A DNA stretch of 45,583 bases, taken from VBDM01 sp035519135. Its GTDB lineage: Bacteria > Pseudomonadota > Gammaproteobacteria > Burkholderiales > SG8-39. Each line of letters begins with the position of its first letter. Positions within the stretch are counted from its first letter, which is position 1. A program made the position numbers and the translations under genes. The notes below the pieces were generated by a model. It was not told where the DNA came from and did no database searches. It was given only the letters and a program-made list of their open reading frames with translations. Below are positions 1 through 8,937 of this stretch, piece after piece. Location of the stretch: the NCBI GenBank assembly GCA_035519135.1, contig DATIWX010000012.1:1-45583 (forward strand). Reading direction: 5' to 3'.

Positions 1-1961
1 TCGGAGAGTTTCGCCCCCTCGACCACGCCGACGGTGCTCTTCTCCATCGCGGCCACCGCGTCGTGGGTGTCGGTCTGAATCGTCTTCACGATCGCCGCGA
101 TCTGTTTCGTCGCCTCGCCGGAACGTTCCGCAAGCCGTTGCACTTCTTCCGCCACCACCGTGAAGCCGCGTCCGGCCTCGCCCGCCGAGGCCGCCTGGAT
201 CGCGGCGTTCAGAGCGAGAACGTTCGTCTGCTCGGTAATGTCCGAGATCAACTCCACGATCTCACCGATCTCCTGCGAGGACTCGCCCAGGCGCTTGATG
301 CGCTTCGACGTTTCCTGGATCTGCTCGCGGATTTCGTTCATGCCTGATATCGAGTTCTGCACCGCCTGCGTGCCTTTTTGAGCCGCCGCGAGCGATTGCC
401 GCGCCACGTTTGCAGACTGAGATGCGCTTTCCGACATCTCGTTCATCGCCCTGGCCATGTTAAGAACCGAGGCGCTGGTCTGGCGAATCTCGTTGGATTG
501 CTTCTCGGCTGCGGCAAGCAGCTGCACCGAAGTCTGCTGCGCGGATTCCGTGGCCGTCGTCACCTGCGCGGCGGCCGCGTTGATCCGGCCCACAAGGCCC
601 CTGAGCTCGTCGATCGTGAAGTTCACCGAGTCGGCGATGGCACCGGTGATCTCCTCGGTCACCGTCGCCTTCACGGTAAGATCGCCTTCCGCGAGGTTGC
701 CCATCTCGTTCATCAGCCGCAGAATCGCGTCCTGGTTCGAACGGTTGGTGCGCTCGGTCTCCGCTCGCTGGCGCTCGGCCTCGTCGGCGCGGCGACGGGT
801 GTCGCCGAGGTACACCAACACCAGCAGCACGATGTCGCCGATCCCGAGCAGAATCAGGACGGCGAGGGCGACGAAGTTTGTCCTCCGCTCGCCGAGCTCC
901 TCCTCATAGGCGTCGGCCAGCTTCTTCGATGCGTCGAGAAGCGGTTCTGAGTCGTCCACGACTCGGCGGCCCGCCTGCTTCGCATTCACCAGCGCCTGCA
1001 GGTTACCGAGAATCGAGGCCACCGCACCCTGGAATTCCTGGTACGCCTTGTCGAGTTCCGCCAGCTTGGCTTGCTGCTCGGCGTCTTTGGCCGCGGCAAC
1101 ACGCAGCACGTCGCTGCCCTTGGTCAGGCCTTGCAGAAGCTCGCGGAAGGTGGTGGTGTCCTTGCCCATCAGGAACGCCACCTCCGGGTCGATCACGTCC
1201 GCGCCCAGCATGGCGGTTGCGTTCCGCGCCAGTCGCTGGGTCAGCATGACAAGCTGACCCGAAAGCGAGACTTCGCGCGCTGGAGCCTGGGATTGCAGCT
1301 TGAGCGCCTGGATCTGCTCGGCGAGGTCGAGTAGCAGCGGGTTGTTGGCGTTGATCTGGCGCACCGCGGTGGCGAGCCCGATCAGGTTCTTGCTCTGCGC
1401 GAGCACCAGCTGAACGCTCTTGTCGGTCTTGTCCCATTCCTTGGTGAGCGCATCCAGCTGGGGTTTCACCGTGTCCGGGGTGGGCGGGAGGGAGACATCG
1501 CCGGCCTGGCCACCTTGAGCCAGCAGCTTCAGCGCCGCGTTGAATTCGTCGCGCGACTGCTGCAGCTGCTTGAACGCATCGGGGCTGCCGATCAGGCCGG
1601 TCTGCGCCGCCTTGGCGATCCGCTGGGTCAGCATTCGCATTTGCCCGGAAGTGGACACGTAGACCGTGCCGTTGGTCGCTTCGCGGTTGTCCTTGAACAC
1701 GACCACCGCCGCAGCCACGAGCAGCACGGCAAGCACCACGCCGAGGATGGTGTACTGCTGGCCGACGCGGATGGAGCCCAGTCCGATGAGCCGCCGCTTC
1801 GGGCCCTCCACCACCGTGGTCGGGCCAGGTACCGGCTTGATCAGAGCCTTGGGCACGGCCTTGGGGACCGCACGCGGGGCCTGCGCCGCAGGTGCAGGTG
1901 CAGGTGCAGCCGCCTTCTTTGTCGCCGTCGCCGCTTTGCCCGGCAGTCTCAGAAATGCCAT
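1..1961 (-). CDS. pilJ: Type IV pilus methyl-accepting chemotaxis protein PilJ (3' end outside window)
   Basis: Membrane chemoreceptor of the Pil-Chp twitching system, which signals to a CheA-like kinase expected just beyond the window. About 653 residues are present and the C-terminus is cut by the window start. Visible order: an Ala/Pro/Lys-rich cytoplasmic head (residues 1-55, with a short GCAGGT tandem repeat at about 1888-1910 giving an Ala-Pro run), a first membrane segment near 62-82, a periplasmic region with two copies of the PilJ pattern (MLTQRIAK and MLTQRLAR), a second membrane segment near 362-385, a HAMP-like stretch, then the MCP signalling hairpin with LNAAIQAASAGEAGRGF. Start is the ATG at 1961, preceded by GAGGAGGGACC. 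It is the last gene seen of pilGHIJ, 38 bases after pilI. The window edge is the only truncation. Confidence 0.96.
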   Translation of the reverse strand, partial: MAFLRLPGKAATATKKAAAPAPAPAAQAPRAVPKAVPKALIKPVPGPTTVVEGPKRRLIGLGSIRVGQQYTILGVVLAVLLVAAAVVVFKDNREATNGTVYVSTSGQMRMLTQRIAKAAQTGLIGSPDAFKQLQQSRDEFNAALKLLAQGGQAGDVSLPPTPDTVKPQLDALTKEWDKTDKSVQLVLAQSKNLIGLATAVRQINANNPLLLDLAEQIQALKLQSQAPAREVSLSGQLVMLTQRLARNATAMLGADVIDPEVAFLMGKDTTTFRELLQGLTKGSDVLRVAAAKDAEQQAKLAELDKAYQEFQGAVASILGNLQALVNAKQAGRRVVDDSEPLLDASKKLADAYEEELGERRTNFVALAVLILLGIGDIVLLVLVYLGDTRRRADEAERQRAETERTNRSNQDAILRLMNEMGNLAEGDLTVKATVTEEITGAIADSVNFTIDELRGLVGRINAAAAQVTTATESAQQTSVQLLAAAEKQSNEIRQTSASVLNMARAMNEMSESASQSANVARQSLAAAQKGTQAVQNSISGMNEIREQIQETSKRIKRLGESSQEIGEIVELISDITEQTNVLALNAAIQAASAGEAGRGFTVVAEEVQRLAERSGEATKQIAAIVKTIQTDTHDAVAAMEKSTVGVVEGAKLS

Positions 1962-1999
1962 GGTCCCTCCTCTGTTACTCAGGTTGCCGTGGGTGCGCT

Positions 2000-2509
2000 C
2001 TACGCGCCCACGTGTAGAAAATCCTCGTGCGCCACCAGGGCGCCTATGTTCAATTCATGCCACAAACGGCCTTCTTCATCGCGGAATGCACCGGCGATCC
2101 AAGGCCGAGTAGCTGGTTCCTGCACCGGCTGCATCGCCTGCACGTTCTTCAGGCCCAGCATCCGGCTAATCACCAGGCCGCTGAACGACTGGAAGCGCTC
2201 CGCGATCAGAAGGAGGCGGCAATCCGGCGTACGCACGGTCGCCTCTCCCCCGGAAAAAGCCGAGAAATCCACCACGCTCGAGAGTACTCCGCGGATATTC
2301 GCCAGACCCAAGTACCAGGGTCGGGTAAGGGGAACGCTCGAGATCTCCGGAAGGGGGAGCATCTCGCCCGCGTCGTCGAGCTTCAGCAGCCAGTTGCTGC
2401 TGCCGGCCTGCACGCCCAGGCGGGAGGTGGGCTCGGCTTCCGCCTGAGCCTCGCGAAGTCTTTGCGCGAGTCCCTGCTGGAACTCCCGCAGGCTGATCTG
2501 TTTTGCCAC
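2000..2509 (-). CDS. pilI: CheW-like pilus signalling adaptor PilI
   Basis: Cytoplasmic CheW-domain scaffold expected to couple PilJ to the CheA-type kinase of the Pil-Chp system. It is 169 residues long, normal for PilI. The single CheW fold covers roughly residues 30-165, with the conserved stretch WYLGLANIRGVLSSVVD in the middle and a hydrophobic LLIAERF strand after it. Translation starts at a GTG (2507-2509), 8 bases after the pilH stop, with AGGGAA upstream. Order pilG-pilH-pilI-pilJ on one strand with short gaps indicates one transcript. Confidence 0.94.
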   Translation of the reverse strand: MAKQISLREFQQGLAQRLREAQAEAEPTSRLGVQAGSSNWLLKLDDAGEMLPLPEISSVPLTRPWYLGLANIRGVLSSVVDFSAFSGGEATVRTPDCRLLLIAERFQSFSGLVISRMLGLKNVQAMQPVQEPATRPWIAGAFRDEEGRLWHELNIGALVAHEDFLHVGA

Positions 2510-2517
2510 TGTGTTCC

Positions 2518-2883
2518 CTATTTGATCGCCGCAATCTTCGCCATCAGTTCTTTGGCGTCGATCGGCTTGACCAGGTAGTCCTTGGCGCCTTGACGCATGC
2601 CCCAGACGCGATCGGTTTCCTGATTCTTGCTGGTAACCACGATCACCGGGATGTGCTTGGTAGCTTCGTCGCGGGTGATAGCGCGCGTCGCCTGAAATCC
2701 GTTGGTACCCGGCATCACCACATCCATGAGGATCAGGTCCGGCTTCTCGGATTTCGACTTGGCGATCGCCTCGTCACCGCTTTCCGCAGTAACGCACTGG
2801 AACCCGTTCTTGGACAGGGTCTCCATGAAGAATTGCCGGTCAGTCGGCGAATCATCGACTATCAGGATCTTCTTTACGGCCAT
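2518..2883 (-). CDS. pilH: Twitching motility response regulator PilH
   Basis: Single-domain CheY-like receiver of 121 residues with no output domain, which acts in the cytoplasm as a phosphate acceptor for the Pil-Chp kinase. The acidic pair is in IVDDSPTD near the N-terminus, the phospho-acceptor Asp is in LILMDVVMPG near residue 52, the conserved Thr is in VVTSKN and the Lys in KPID. The ATG at 2883 has a perfect AGGAGGT ribosome binding site that overlaps the pilG stop region. It is distinguished from PilG by its shorter N-terminus and by position after pilG. In Pseudomonas PilH is linked to pilus retraction; the same role here is inferred from orthology. Confidence 0.94.
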   Translation of the reverse strand: MAVKKILIVDDSPTDRQFFMETLSKNGFQCVTAESGDEAIAKSKSEKPDLILMDVVMPGTNGFQATRAITRDEATKHIPVIVVTSKNQETDRVWGMRQGAKDYLVKPIDAKELMAKIAAIK

Positions 2884-2893
2884 GGCAAACCTC

Positions 2894-3289
2894 CTAGGTG
2901 CGTACGGGCGCGTGCGCGCCCACAGTTTTCAAAAGGCTGTCCTTGGTAAAAGGCTTGGTCAAGTATTCGTCCGACCCCACCATTCGGCCGCGCGCCCGAT
3001 CGAACAATCCGTCTTTCGAGGAGAGCATGATCACGGGCGTCGCCGCAAAACGCGCGTTCTTCTTGATCAGCGCGCACGTCTGGTACCCGTCCAGGCGGGG
3101 CATCAGGATGTCCACAAATATGACGTCGGGCTGGTGATCCGATATCTTCGCGAGTGCGTCGAAGCCGTCCTCCGCCAGAATCACCTTGCATCCGGCCTGA
3201 ACGAGAAAAATCTCGGCGCTGCGACGAATCGTGTTCGAATCGTCGATCACCATGACTTTGACGCCGGCCAGATTCGCCGCTTCGCTCAC
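2894..3289 (-). CDS. pilG: Twitching motility response regulator PilG
   Basis: CheY-like receiver of 131 residues, first gene of the pil chemosensory operon. It carries VIDDSNTIRRSAE (acidic pair and the typical PilG helix), the phospho-acceptor Asp in VIFVDILMPRLDG, Ser in MLSSKDG and the switch Lys in TKPF. Start is a GTG at 3287-3289 with AGGAGAG six bases upstream. In characterised systems PilG promotes pilus extension and cAMP signalling. The 223-base gap upstream, before the rubredoxin stop, must contain the operon promoter. A short inverted repeat (CCGAC and GTCGG, 3316-3331) lies in the leader. Confidence 0.94.
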   Translation of the reverse strand: MSEAANLAGVKVMVIDDSNTIRRSAEIFLVQAGCKVILAEDGFDALAKISDHQPDVIFVDILMPRLDGYQTCALIKKNARFAATPVIMLSSKDGLFDRARGRMVGSDEYLTKPFTKDSLLKTVGAHAPVRT

Positions 3290-3380
3290 GCACTCTCCTC
3301 TGCCCTGTGCCTATCCCGACAGCTTCGTCGGATTCTCCGATATGACGGTAGCCTAGCTCTGCCCTAAGCCGCCTTTTTAC

Positions 3381-3409
3381 ACTATACAGCCAAATCCAGT
3401 CAAAACAAA
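3381..3409 (-). promoter_or_regulatory. Weak candidate sigma70 promoter for pilGHIJ
   Basis: Reading the minus strand, TATAGT (3381-3386) follows TTTGTT (3404-3409) with a 17-base spacer inside an AT-richer patch of the otherwise GC-rich 3290-3512 gap. The -10 box is good and the -35 box poor. It lies about 90 bases upstream of the pilG start. Nothing else is recognised in this gap. Confidence 0.35.
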
Positions 3410-3512
3410 GCCTTGTGCAGGGTACTTCAGAAGCCCCCTCAGGATCGTCATCCGACCCGGCCTTCGGGAGCCTCGTGTATCCCCTTCGGTATAGCAGAAG
3501 GCGTGCCCGGAG

Positions 3513-3695
3513 CTAGAACTCCACCATCTCAAAGTCCTCCTTTCGTGCACCGCATTCCGGGCAGGTCCAGTTCATCGGCACGTCCTCCCAGCGCGTACCT
3601 GCCGGGATGCCTTCCTCTGGGAGACCTTCCGCCTCGCTGTATATGAAGCCGCAGATCAAGCACATCCAAGATTTGAATTCTTGCTTTTCCGTCAT
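3513..3695 (-). CDS. Rubredoxin
   Basis: Small one-iron electron carrier of 60 residues. The two iron-binding knuckles are MCLICG (residues 11-16) and CPECGA (45-50), with the rubredoxin core Y, W and P positions present (GFIYSEAEG, GTRWEDVP, NWTCP) and the acidic KEDFEMVEF tail. The start is the ATG at 3695, which gives a normal-length rubredoxin; a longer reading frame upstream would add residues overlapping the thiD leader and is not supported. It lies between pilG and thiD, an order common in betaproteobacteria. The partner reductase or acceptor is not visible here. Confidence 0.95.
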   Translation of the reverse strand: MTEKQEFKSWMCLICGFIYSEAEGLPEEGIPAGTRWEDVPMNWTCPECGARKEDFEMVEF

Positions 3696-3779
3696 TAGGT
3701 TGGGATGAGTTACAATGAGCCGCTGCATCATAACCCGAGCGGCGAGCCGCCTGCCACCCATCGCCGGTACTTCGCTGCC

Positions 3780-4607
3780 ATGTCCTCCCCTCCGATTGTT
3801 CTGGCATTTGCCGCAGCCGACCCGACCGGCGGGGCGGGCGTCCAGGCGGACCTGCTTACGCTCGCCGCCATGGGGTGCCACGCCCTATCGGTAATTACGG
3901 CAATTACGGTCCAAGACACAGCCGGAGTCGAAAACCTGCAGGCCATTGACCCGGACTGGGTCGTTGACCAAGCCCGCCTGGTCCTGGAGGACATGCCCGT
4001 TGCGGCGTTCAAGATAGGGGTCGTGGGCAGCATCGAGAACATCGCTGCGATCGCCGAAGTGGTTTCGGACTATCCCGACGTTCCGCTCATTTTTGATCCG
4101 GTGCTCGCCTCGGGACGGGGCGACGAGCTCGCCACCGAGGACATGATCTCGACGATGCGCGAGTTGCTGCTGCCGCAGACGACGATCCTCACGCCCAACA
4201 GCCGAGAGGCCCGGCGGCTCGCACAATCCGACGAGGACGAGGACGAGATCGCGCTTGCGGGCGCCGCCGAGAGACTCATCGGGCTGGGATGCGAGTACGT
4301 GCTGATCACCGGCACGCACGAAAACACGCCCCAGGTGGTCAACACCCTCTACGGATCGGAAGGCGTGCTGCGCTCCGACAGCTGGGAGAGGCTTCCGGAG
4401 ACGTACCACGGCTCGGGCTGCACTCTCGCTGCGGCGATCGCCGCGACGCTCGCCAACGGCCTGGAACTGCCAGAAGCGGTTCGGGAAGCCCAGGAATACA
4501 CCTGGCAAACCCTCAACGCCGGATTTCGCCCCGGCATGGGGCAGTACATTCCCGACAGGTTCTTCTGGGCGAGAGATATGGATGAACCGGGTGCCGGCAA
4601 GCGCTGA
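3780..4607 (+). CDS. thiD: Hydroxymethylpyrimidine/phosphomethylpyrimidine kinase ThiD
   Basis: Phosphorylates HMP and HMP-phosphate to HMP-diphosphate for thiamine synthesis in the cytoplasm. With the ATG at 3780 it is 275 residues, starting MSSPPIVLAFAAADPTGGAG, the expected family N-terminus; the frame opens 75 bases earlier but that extension looks non-coding. Motifs: DPTGGAGVQADL near the N-terminus, FDPVLASGRGDEL in the middle, LTPN, and the ribokinase-fold catalytic loop GSGCTLAAAIAATLANG near residues 213-229. It overlaps thiE by 26 bases, so the two are probably translationally coupled. No TPP riboswitch was recognisable in the 84-base leader shared with rubredoxin. Confidence 0.95.
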   Translation: MSSPPIVLAFAAADPTGGAGVQADLLTLAAMGCHALSVITAITVQDTAGVENLQAIDPDWVVDQARLVLEDMPVAAFKIGVVGSIENIAAIAEVVSDYPDVPLIFDPVLASGRGDELATEDMISTMRELLLPQTTILTPNSREARRLAQSDEDEDEIALAGAAERLIGLGCEYVLITGTHENTPQVVNTLYGSEGVLRSDSWERLPETYHGSGCTLAAAIAATLANGLELPEAVREAQEYTWQTLNAGFRPGMGQYIPDRFFWARDMDEPGAGKR

Positions 4608-5271
4608 TCGGCAGCTGGGCTCGGTTGCGGAACTCAGGGGTGTTTATGCGGTTACCCCGGACGATACCGACACCGGCAGTCTCGTGCGCAAGGTGCGCAT
4701 GGCGCTCGCGGGCGGGGTGAGCGCGGTGCAATACCGAAACAAGCCTGCGAGCGCTGCACTGCGCCGCGACCAGGGCTGGGCCTTGCTTGCGCTCTGCAGA
4801 TCAGAACGCGTTCCGCTCATCATCAACGACGATCTCGATCTGGCGGAAGCGCTCGGCGCCGACGGCGTGCACCTCGGCCGCGAGGACATGCCGATCGCCG
4901 CGGCGCGCGCGCGTCTGGGCCGGGGCAAGCTTCTCGGGGCCTCGTGTTACGACCGGCTCGATCTGGCGGTGAAAGCATGCAGCGCTGGAGCCGACTACGT
5001 CGCCTTCGGCAGCGCCTTCCCCTCGCTCACCAAGCCCGGTGCGACGCGGGCGCCCCTTTCCCTGTACCGCGAGGCCAAGGCACGACTGGCGTGCCCCATC
5101 GTGGCGATCGGAGGGATTACGAGCGGGAACGCACCAGTCGTGATCGGCGCTGGAGCCGATGCGGTCGCCGTGATCAGCGCACTGTTCGACGCACCGGACG
5201 TCGAGCGCAGTGCGCGGCAATTCGCTGGCCTGTTCAGCGCCCATGACCTCGAAAAACGATCTGCTGTTTGA
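4582..5271 (+). CDS. thiE: Thiamine-phosphate synthase ThiE
   Basis: Condenses HMP-diphosphate with thiazole phosphate to thiamine phosphate. It is 229 residues with the TIM-barrel ThiE pattern: AVTPD at the start of the barrel, VQYRNK (usual form QxRxK), LIINDDLDLA, GVHLGREDM, CYDRLDLAVKA, DYVAFGSAFPSLTKP (phosphate-loop Thr-Lys), and VAIGGIT. The ATG at 4582 lies inside the thiD 3' end, and the 3' end runs 29 bases into hemL, so thiD-thiE-hemL form one overlapping unit. No thiazole-branch genes are in the window. Confidence 0.95.
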   Translation: MNRVPASADRQLGSVAELRGVYAVTPDDTDTGSLVRKVRMALAGGVSAVQYRNKPASAALRRDQGWALLALCRSERVPLIINDDLDLAEALGADGVHLGREDMPIAAARARLGRGKLLGASCYDRLDLAVKACSAGADYVAFGSAFPSLTKPGATRAPLSLYREAKARLACPIVAIGGITSGNAPVVIGAGADAVAVISALFDAPDVERSARQFAGLFSAHDLEKRSAV

Positions 5272-6526
5272 GCGCTCGCAGAAGACGATCCCCGGCGGGG
5301 TCAATTCGCCAGTGCGCGCGTTTCGTGCGGTAGGCGGCACACCGCGTTTCATCGAGCGCGGTGAAGGAAGCCGCATCTGGGACGCCGACGGCCGCGAGTA
5401 CATCGACTACGTCGGTTCCTGGGGGCCCCTCGTGCTGGGCCATGCCGACCCGGAGGTCGTCGCGGCCGTGCGCTCCGCGGCGGAACGCGGACTCTCCTTC
5501 GGCGCGCCGACCGAGGCCGAAACCGAGCTGGCGGAGATGCTTGCTCGCCTTGTTCCGGGGCTCGAGCTTGTACGGGTGGTCAGTTCGGGCACCGAAGCGA
5601 CCATGTCGGCGCTGAGGCTCGCCCGCGGGGCGACCGGGCGCAGCCGCATCGTGAAATTCGAGGGCTGCTACCACGGCCATGCGGACAGCCTGCTGGTGAA
5701 GGCCGGTTCCGGCGCCCTCACGCTGGGCAATCCGAGCTCGGCCGGGGTCACCGCTGAAACCGCGGCGCAGACGCTCGTACTCGACTACAACGATGCCACG
5801 GCGCTGGACACGGCGTTTGCCGAGCACGGTCATTCGATAGCGTGCGTGATCGTGGAGCCGGTGGCGGGTAACATGAACATGGTCTTGCCGCGGACCGGAT
5901 TCCTGCAGCGCTTGCGCGATCTGTGCACGCGCTACGGCGCGCTCCTGATATTCGACGAGGTGATGACCGGATTTCGCGTCGGACTGCAGGGCGCCCAAGG
6001 TCTGTACGGAGTGAGAGCGGACCTGATTACGCTCGGCAAGGTGATCGGGGGCGGAATGCCTTTGGGGGCCTTCGGCGGCCGCCGCGACATCATGGAGAAG
6101 ATCGCGCCCCTCGGCCCCGTGTACCAGGCCGGTACGCTATCGGGCAATCCGCTCGCGGTCGCGGCCGGCCTCGCGACCTTGCGCAAGCTGCAGGCCCCCG
6201 GCTTCTACGAGCGCCTCGGGACAAGAACGCGCTCCCTTTGCGAGGGTCTTGTCTCGGCGTCCCGAAGGCGCGGCGTGGCTTTCTCGGCGCAATCGGTGGG
6301 AGGCATGTTCGGCCTCTATTTCCGCGGCACACCTCCTTCGACCTATGCCGAGGTCATGCAGTGCGATACGGGTGCCTTCAAGCGCTTCTTCCACGCCATG
6401 CTCGGGCGCGGCATCTACCTCGCGCCTTCCGCCTACGAGGCGGGTTTCGTGTCTTCGACGCATTCGGAGAAGGATATCGCAGCCACGGTTTCCGCCGCCG
6501 AGGCCGCGTTCGGCGCGCAGTCCTAG
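5243..6526 (+). CDS. hemL: Glutamate-1-semialdehyde 2,1-aminomutase HemL
   Basis: PLP enzyme that makes 5-aminolevulinate in the C5 haem pathway. With the ATG at 5243 it is 427 residues starting MTSKNDLLFERSQKTIPGGV, the standard HemL N-terminus; an earlier in-frame start would lie wholly inside thiE. Motifs: SSGTEATMSALRLARG, KFEGCYHGHADS, IFDEVMTGFR with the PLP-contacting Asp, and the Schiff-base Lys in ITLGKVIGGGMPLGAFGG near residue 266. GTLSGNPLAVAAG and the C-terminal STHSEKDI are also typical. It is the third gene of the overlapping thiD-thiE-hemL operon and is convergent with mgtE, 25 bases away. Confidence 0.97.
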   Translation: MTSKNDLLFERSQKTIPGGVNSPVRAFRAVGGTPRFIERGEGSRIWDADGREYIDYVGSWGPLVLGHADPEVVAAVRSAAERGLSFGAPTEAETELAEMLARLVPGLELVRVVSSGTEATMSALRLARGATGRSRIVKFEGCYHGHADSLLVKAGSGALTLGNPSSAGVTAETAAQTLVLDYNDATALDTAFAEHGHSIACVIVEPVAGNMNMVLPRTGFLQRLRDLCTRYGALLIFDEVMTGFRVGLQGAQGLYGVRADLITLGKVIGGGMPLGAFGGRRDIMEKIAPLGPVYQAGTLSGNPLAVAAGLATLRKLQAPGFYERLGTRTRSLCEGLVSASRRRGVAFSAQSVGGMFGLYFRGTPPSTYAEVMQCDTGAFKRFFHAMLGRGIYLAPSAYEAGFVSSTHSEKDIAATVSAAEAAFGAQS

Positions 6527-6551
6527 GCCCGGACGGTTCCGCCGCGATCCG

Positions 6552-7997
6552 TCAGACCAGGAAAAGCGTCGCCAGCCCCAGAAAGATGAAGAACCCGCCG
6601 CTATCGGTGATGGCGGTGATCAGCACGGAGGAGCCCAGCGCCGGGTCGCGCCCCAAGCGCGCCATGGTGAGCGGAATGAGCACACCGGCGCTCGCCGCGA
6701 GCACGAGGTTCAAGGTCATCGCCGCCGTCATCACCAGCCCGAGCGACACCTTGTTGTAGAGCCAATAGGCGATCAGGCCGAGGGCGCTCCCCCAGATCAG
6801 CCCGTTCAAAAGCGAGACCCCGAGCTCCTTCGCGAGGAGATTCTTCGCGTGCTCCCTTTGCACCTGGCCAAGGGCGATCGCGCGCACGATCATCGTAATC
6901 GTCTGGTTTCCTGAATTCCCGCCGATGCCGGCCACGATGGGCATGAGCGCCGCGAGCGCGACGAGCTTTTCGATCGAGTGCTCGAAGGCCCCGATCACCC
7001 GCGAGGCGATGAAGGCCGTGACCAGATTGATCGCCAGCCACGACCAGCGATTCCTTACGCTGGCCCATACCGAAGAAAACACGTCTTCTTCCTCGCGCAA
7101 GCCGGCTTGCGTGAGGAGCTCGCTCTCGCTTTCGCTGCGGATGAAGTCGACCACCTTGTCGACCGTCACGCGCCCCACGAGCTTGCCCTGCTCATCGACG
7201 ACGGGCGCCGATACCAGATCGTAGCGCTCGAAGGCTTTGGCCGCCTCCTGCGCCTTGTCGTGAGGGCGTATCGTGACGATGTCGGTCACCATGACCTGGG
7301 CGAGGCTGTGCTCGAGCTCGGACACGATCAGCTTGGCGAGCGGCAGCACGCCCTTGAGGTGCTCGTCGCGGTCGACGACGAAGATCTGGTCGGTGTGGTG
7401 GGGCAGCGAGTCGAAGCGCCGCAGATAGCGCGTGACCGTCTCGACCTTCGTGTCCTCGCGCACGCTGACGACGTCGAAATCCATGAGCGCCCCCGCGGCG
7501 TCCTCCGGATAGGACATCGCGGAGCGCAACTGCTCGCGCTCTTCCGCGGGCAGAGCCTGGAATACGTCGTGGATGACTTCGTCCGGCAGATCCGGCGCGA
7601 GGTCGGCGATTTCGTCGGCTTCGAGCTGCTCGGCCGCAGCGACCAGCTCCTGCGAATCCATGCTGCGGATGAGCGTCTCGCGCACCGCATCGGATGCTTC
7701 GAGCAGGATTTCGCCGTCGCGATCGGCCTTGACCAGGTTCCACACCACGAGCCGCTCCTCCAGCGGGAGCGACTCCAGCACGTAGGCGATGTCTGCCGGG
7801 TGCATCGAGCCGAGCTTGGCTCGCAGCTCGGCCACGTTCTGCCTGTGCACAAGAGACTCCACCAGCTCGTGCTTGGGCATCTGCTGGCGTTCAACGAGCG
7901 CCTCGACTAGGCGGTGGCGCCGCAGGAGCTCCTGGACCTGGCGCAGGTCGCCTTTGAGATCCTCGAGGTCCTTCTTCGGGCTGAGAGTTTCGATCAT
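6552..7997 (-). CDS. mgtE: Magnesium transporter MgtE
   Basis: Inner-membrane Mg2+ channel of 481 residues, normal for MgtE. Order: N-terminal alpha-superhelical domain (about 35-140, HPADIAYVLESLPLEERLVVW), two CBS domains (about 145-270, including SVREDTKVETVTRYLRR), a plug helix, then five membrane helices (about 295-480). The pore segments VAGIGGNSGNQTITM and the ITDSGGFFIFLGLA stretch near the C-terminus carry the conserved ion-path residues, including the Asp of TDSGG. Known members gate through Mg2+ bound at the N and CBS domains. Start is the ATG at 7997. A 157-base gap to the mtgA stop, in which I recognise nothing, may contain its promoter. Confidence 0.97.
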   Translation of the reverse strand: MIETLSPKKDLEDLKGDLRQVQELLRRHRLVEALVERQQMPKHELVESLVHRQNVAELRAKLGSMHPADIAYVLESLPLEERLVVWNLVKADRDGEILLEASDAVRETLIRSMDSQELVAAAEQLEADEIADLAPDLPDEVIHDVFQALPAEEREQLRSAMSYPEDAAGALMDFDVVSVREDTKVETVTRYLRRFDSLPHHTDQIFVVDRDEHLKGVLPLAKLIVSELEHSLAQVMVTDIVTIRPHDKAQEAAKAFERYDLVSAPVVDEQGKLVGRVTVDKVVDFIRSESESELLTQAGLREEEDVFSSVWASVRNRWSWLAINLVTAFIASRVIGAFEHSIEKLVALAALMPIVAGIGGNSGNQTITMIVRAIALGQVQREHAKNLLAKELGVSLLNGLIWGSALGLIAYWLYNKVSLGLVMTAAMTLNLVLAASAGVLIPLTMARLGRDPALGSSVLITAITDSGGFFIFLGLATLFLV

Positions 7998-8154
7998 GCC
8001 CGCCAGCCGTTCGCCATGAGTGGACCGAGCGGTGTGCGGAGCACCGCGCGGCTGCGGCGATTCTAGCAGCCGCCTATGCGACGGCGATAGAAGAATATCG
8101 GCCGAGGGCGGCGGGTCACCGTGCTCGTCCAGGAGTCTTCGGGTGGGTCACCGT

Positions 8155-8859
8155 CTAGGGAATCTGGGCGGTGTCCATCTGCACCAGGATGCTGTCGCTG
8201 TAGTTGGTCAGATAGGGCGACTCGCGATTGCGGTCGTAATAGCGAGGGCGGGGAAGCATCGCGGCGAGGCGTGCCGCCTGCACCGAATCGAGAGCGGCGG
8301 CGCTGACGCCGAAGTAGTACCGCGCAGCCGCCTCGGCGCCGAACACGTTCTCCCCCCATTCCACGACATTGAGATAGATCTCGAAGATGCGGCGCTTGCT
8401 CATGGTTGCCTCCAGCATCGAGGCGAGAATCGCTTCCTGGCCCTTGCGAATCAAGCTGCGCTCGCCCGAAAGGAACAGGTTCTTCGCCAGCTGCTGCGTG
8501 ATGGTCGAGCCGCCTGCGACGATCTTCCCGCGGCGCTGGTTCTTCTCCAGTGCGCGCTGGATGCCTTCCCAATCGAAACCGTCGTGGTCGACGAACTTGG
8601 CATCCTCGGCGACGATGATTGCCCGCTTCAACTCGTTCGATATCCGCTGATAGGGCACCCACTTCTGCTCAACAGCGGCTCTCGGGTCTTTTTGCCGCAG
8701 CGCGTCCAGACGCGCTTCCATCACGCTCGTCGTCGCCGGATTGCGGTCGACCCAGTAAAGGATCTGCGCGAGAAACCAGAATTCGTAGATGGCCACACCC
8801 GCCACCGCGGTTCCGGCGACGTAGCAGAACATCTTCCAGAGCGAGACGAGGAATCTCAT
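8155..8859 (-). CDS. mtgA: Monofunctional biosynthetic peptidoglycan transglycosylase MtgA
   Basis: Membrane-anchored GT51 glycosyltransferase that polymerises lipid II into glycan strands. I take the ATG at 8859 (MRFLVSLWKMFCYVAG), giving 234 residues with the single membrane segment at the N-terminus; a 19-residue Arg-rich upstream extension looks spurious. GT51 motifs: VAEDAKFVDHDGFDW (catalytic Glu), GGSTITQQLAKNLFLSGERS, RKGQEAILASMLE and IFEIYLNVVEWG. It lies 78 bases downstream of the TonB-family gene on the same strand. In several betaproteobacteria as I recall them, aroE sits between these two genes; it is not here. Confidence 0.95.
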   Translation of the reverse strand: MRFLVSLWKMFCYVAGTAVAGVAIYEFWFLAQILYWVDRNPATTSVMEARLDALRQKDPRAAVEQKWVPYQRISNELKRAIIVAEDAKFVDHDGFDWEGIQRALEKNQRRGKIVAGGSTITQQLAKNLFLSGERSLIRKGQEAILASMLEATMSKRRIFEIYLNVVEWGENVFGAEAAARYYFGVSAAALDSVQAARLAAMLPRPRYYDRNRESPYLTNYSDSILVQMDTAQIP

Positions 8860-8937
8860 TTTGCGGGGAGTGGGGCGGCTCCGGCGTCCGCGGCGCAGCC
8901 GGCGTCCAGCCGGCACTCCGACGCGACCGCGCCTCCC

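Noticed and set aside
3696..3779. TPP riboswitch upstream of thiD
   Set aside because: The 84-base gap is too short and lacks the conserved THI-box elements.
8113..8154. GGGTCACCGT occurring twice, 32 bases apart, after mtgA
   Set aside because: A single 10-base match in GC-rich sequence with no third copy or symmetry; not enough to call a site.
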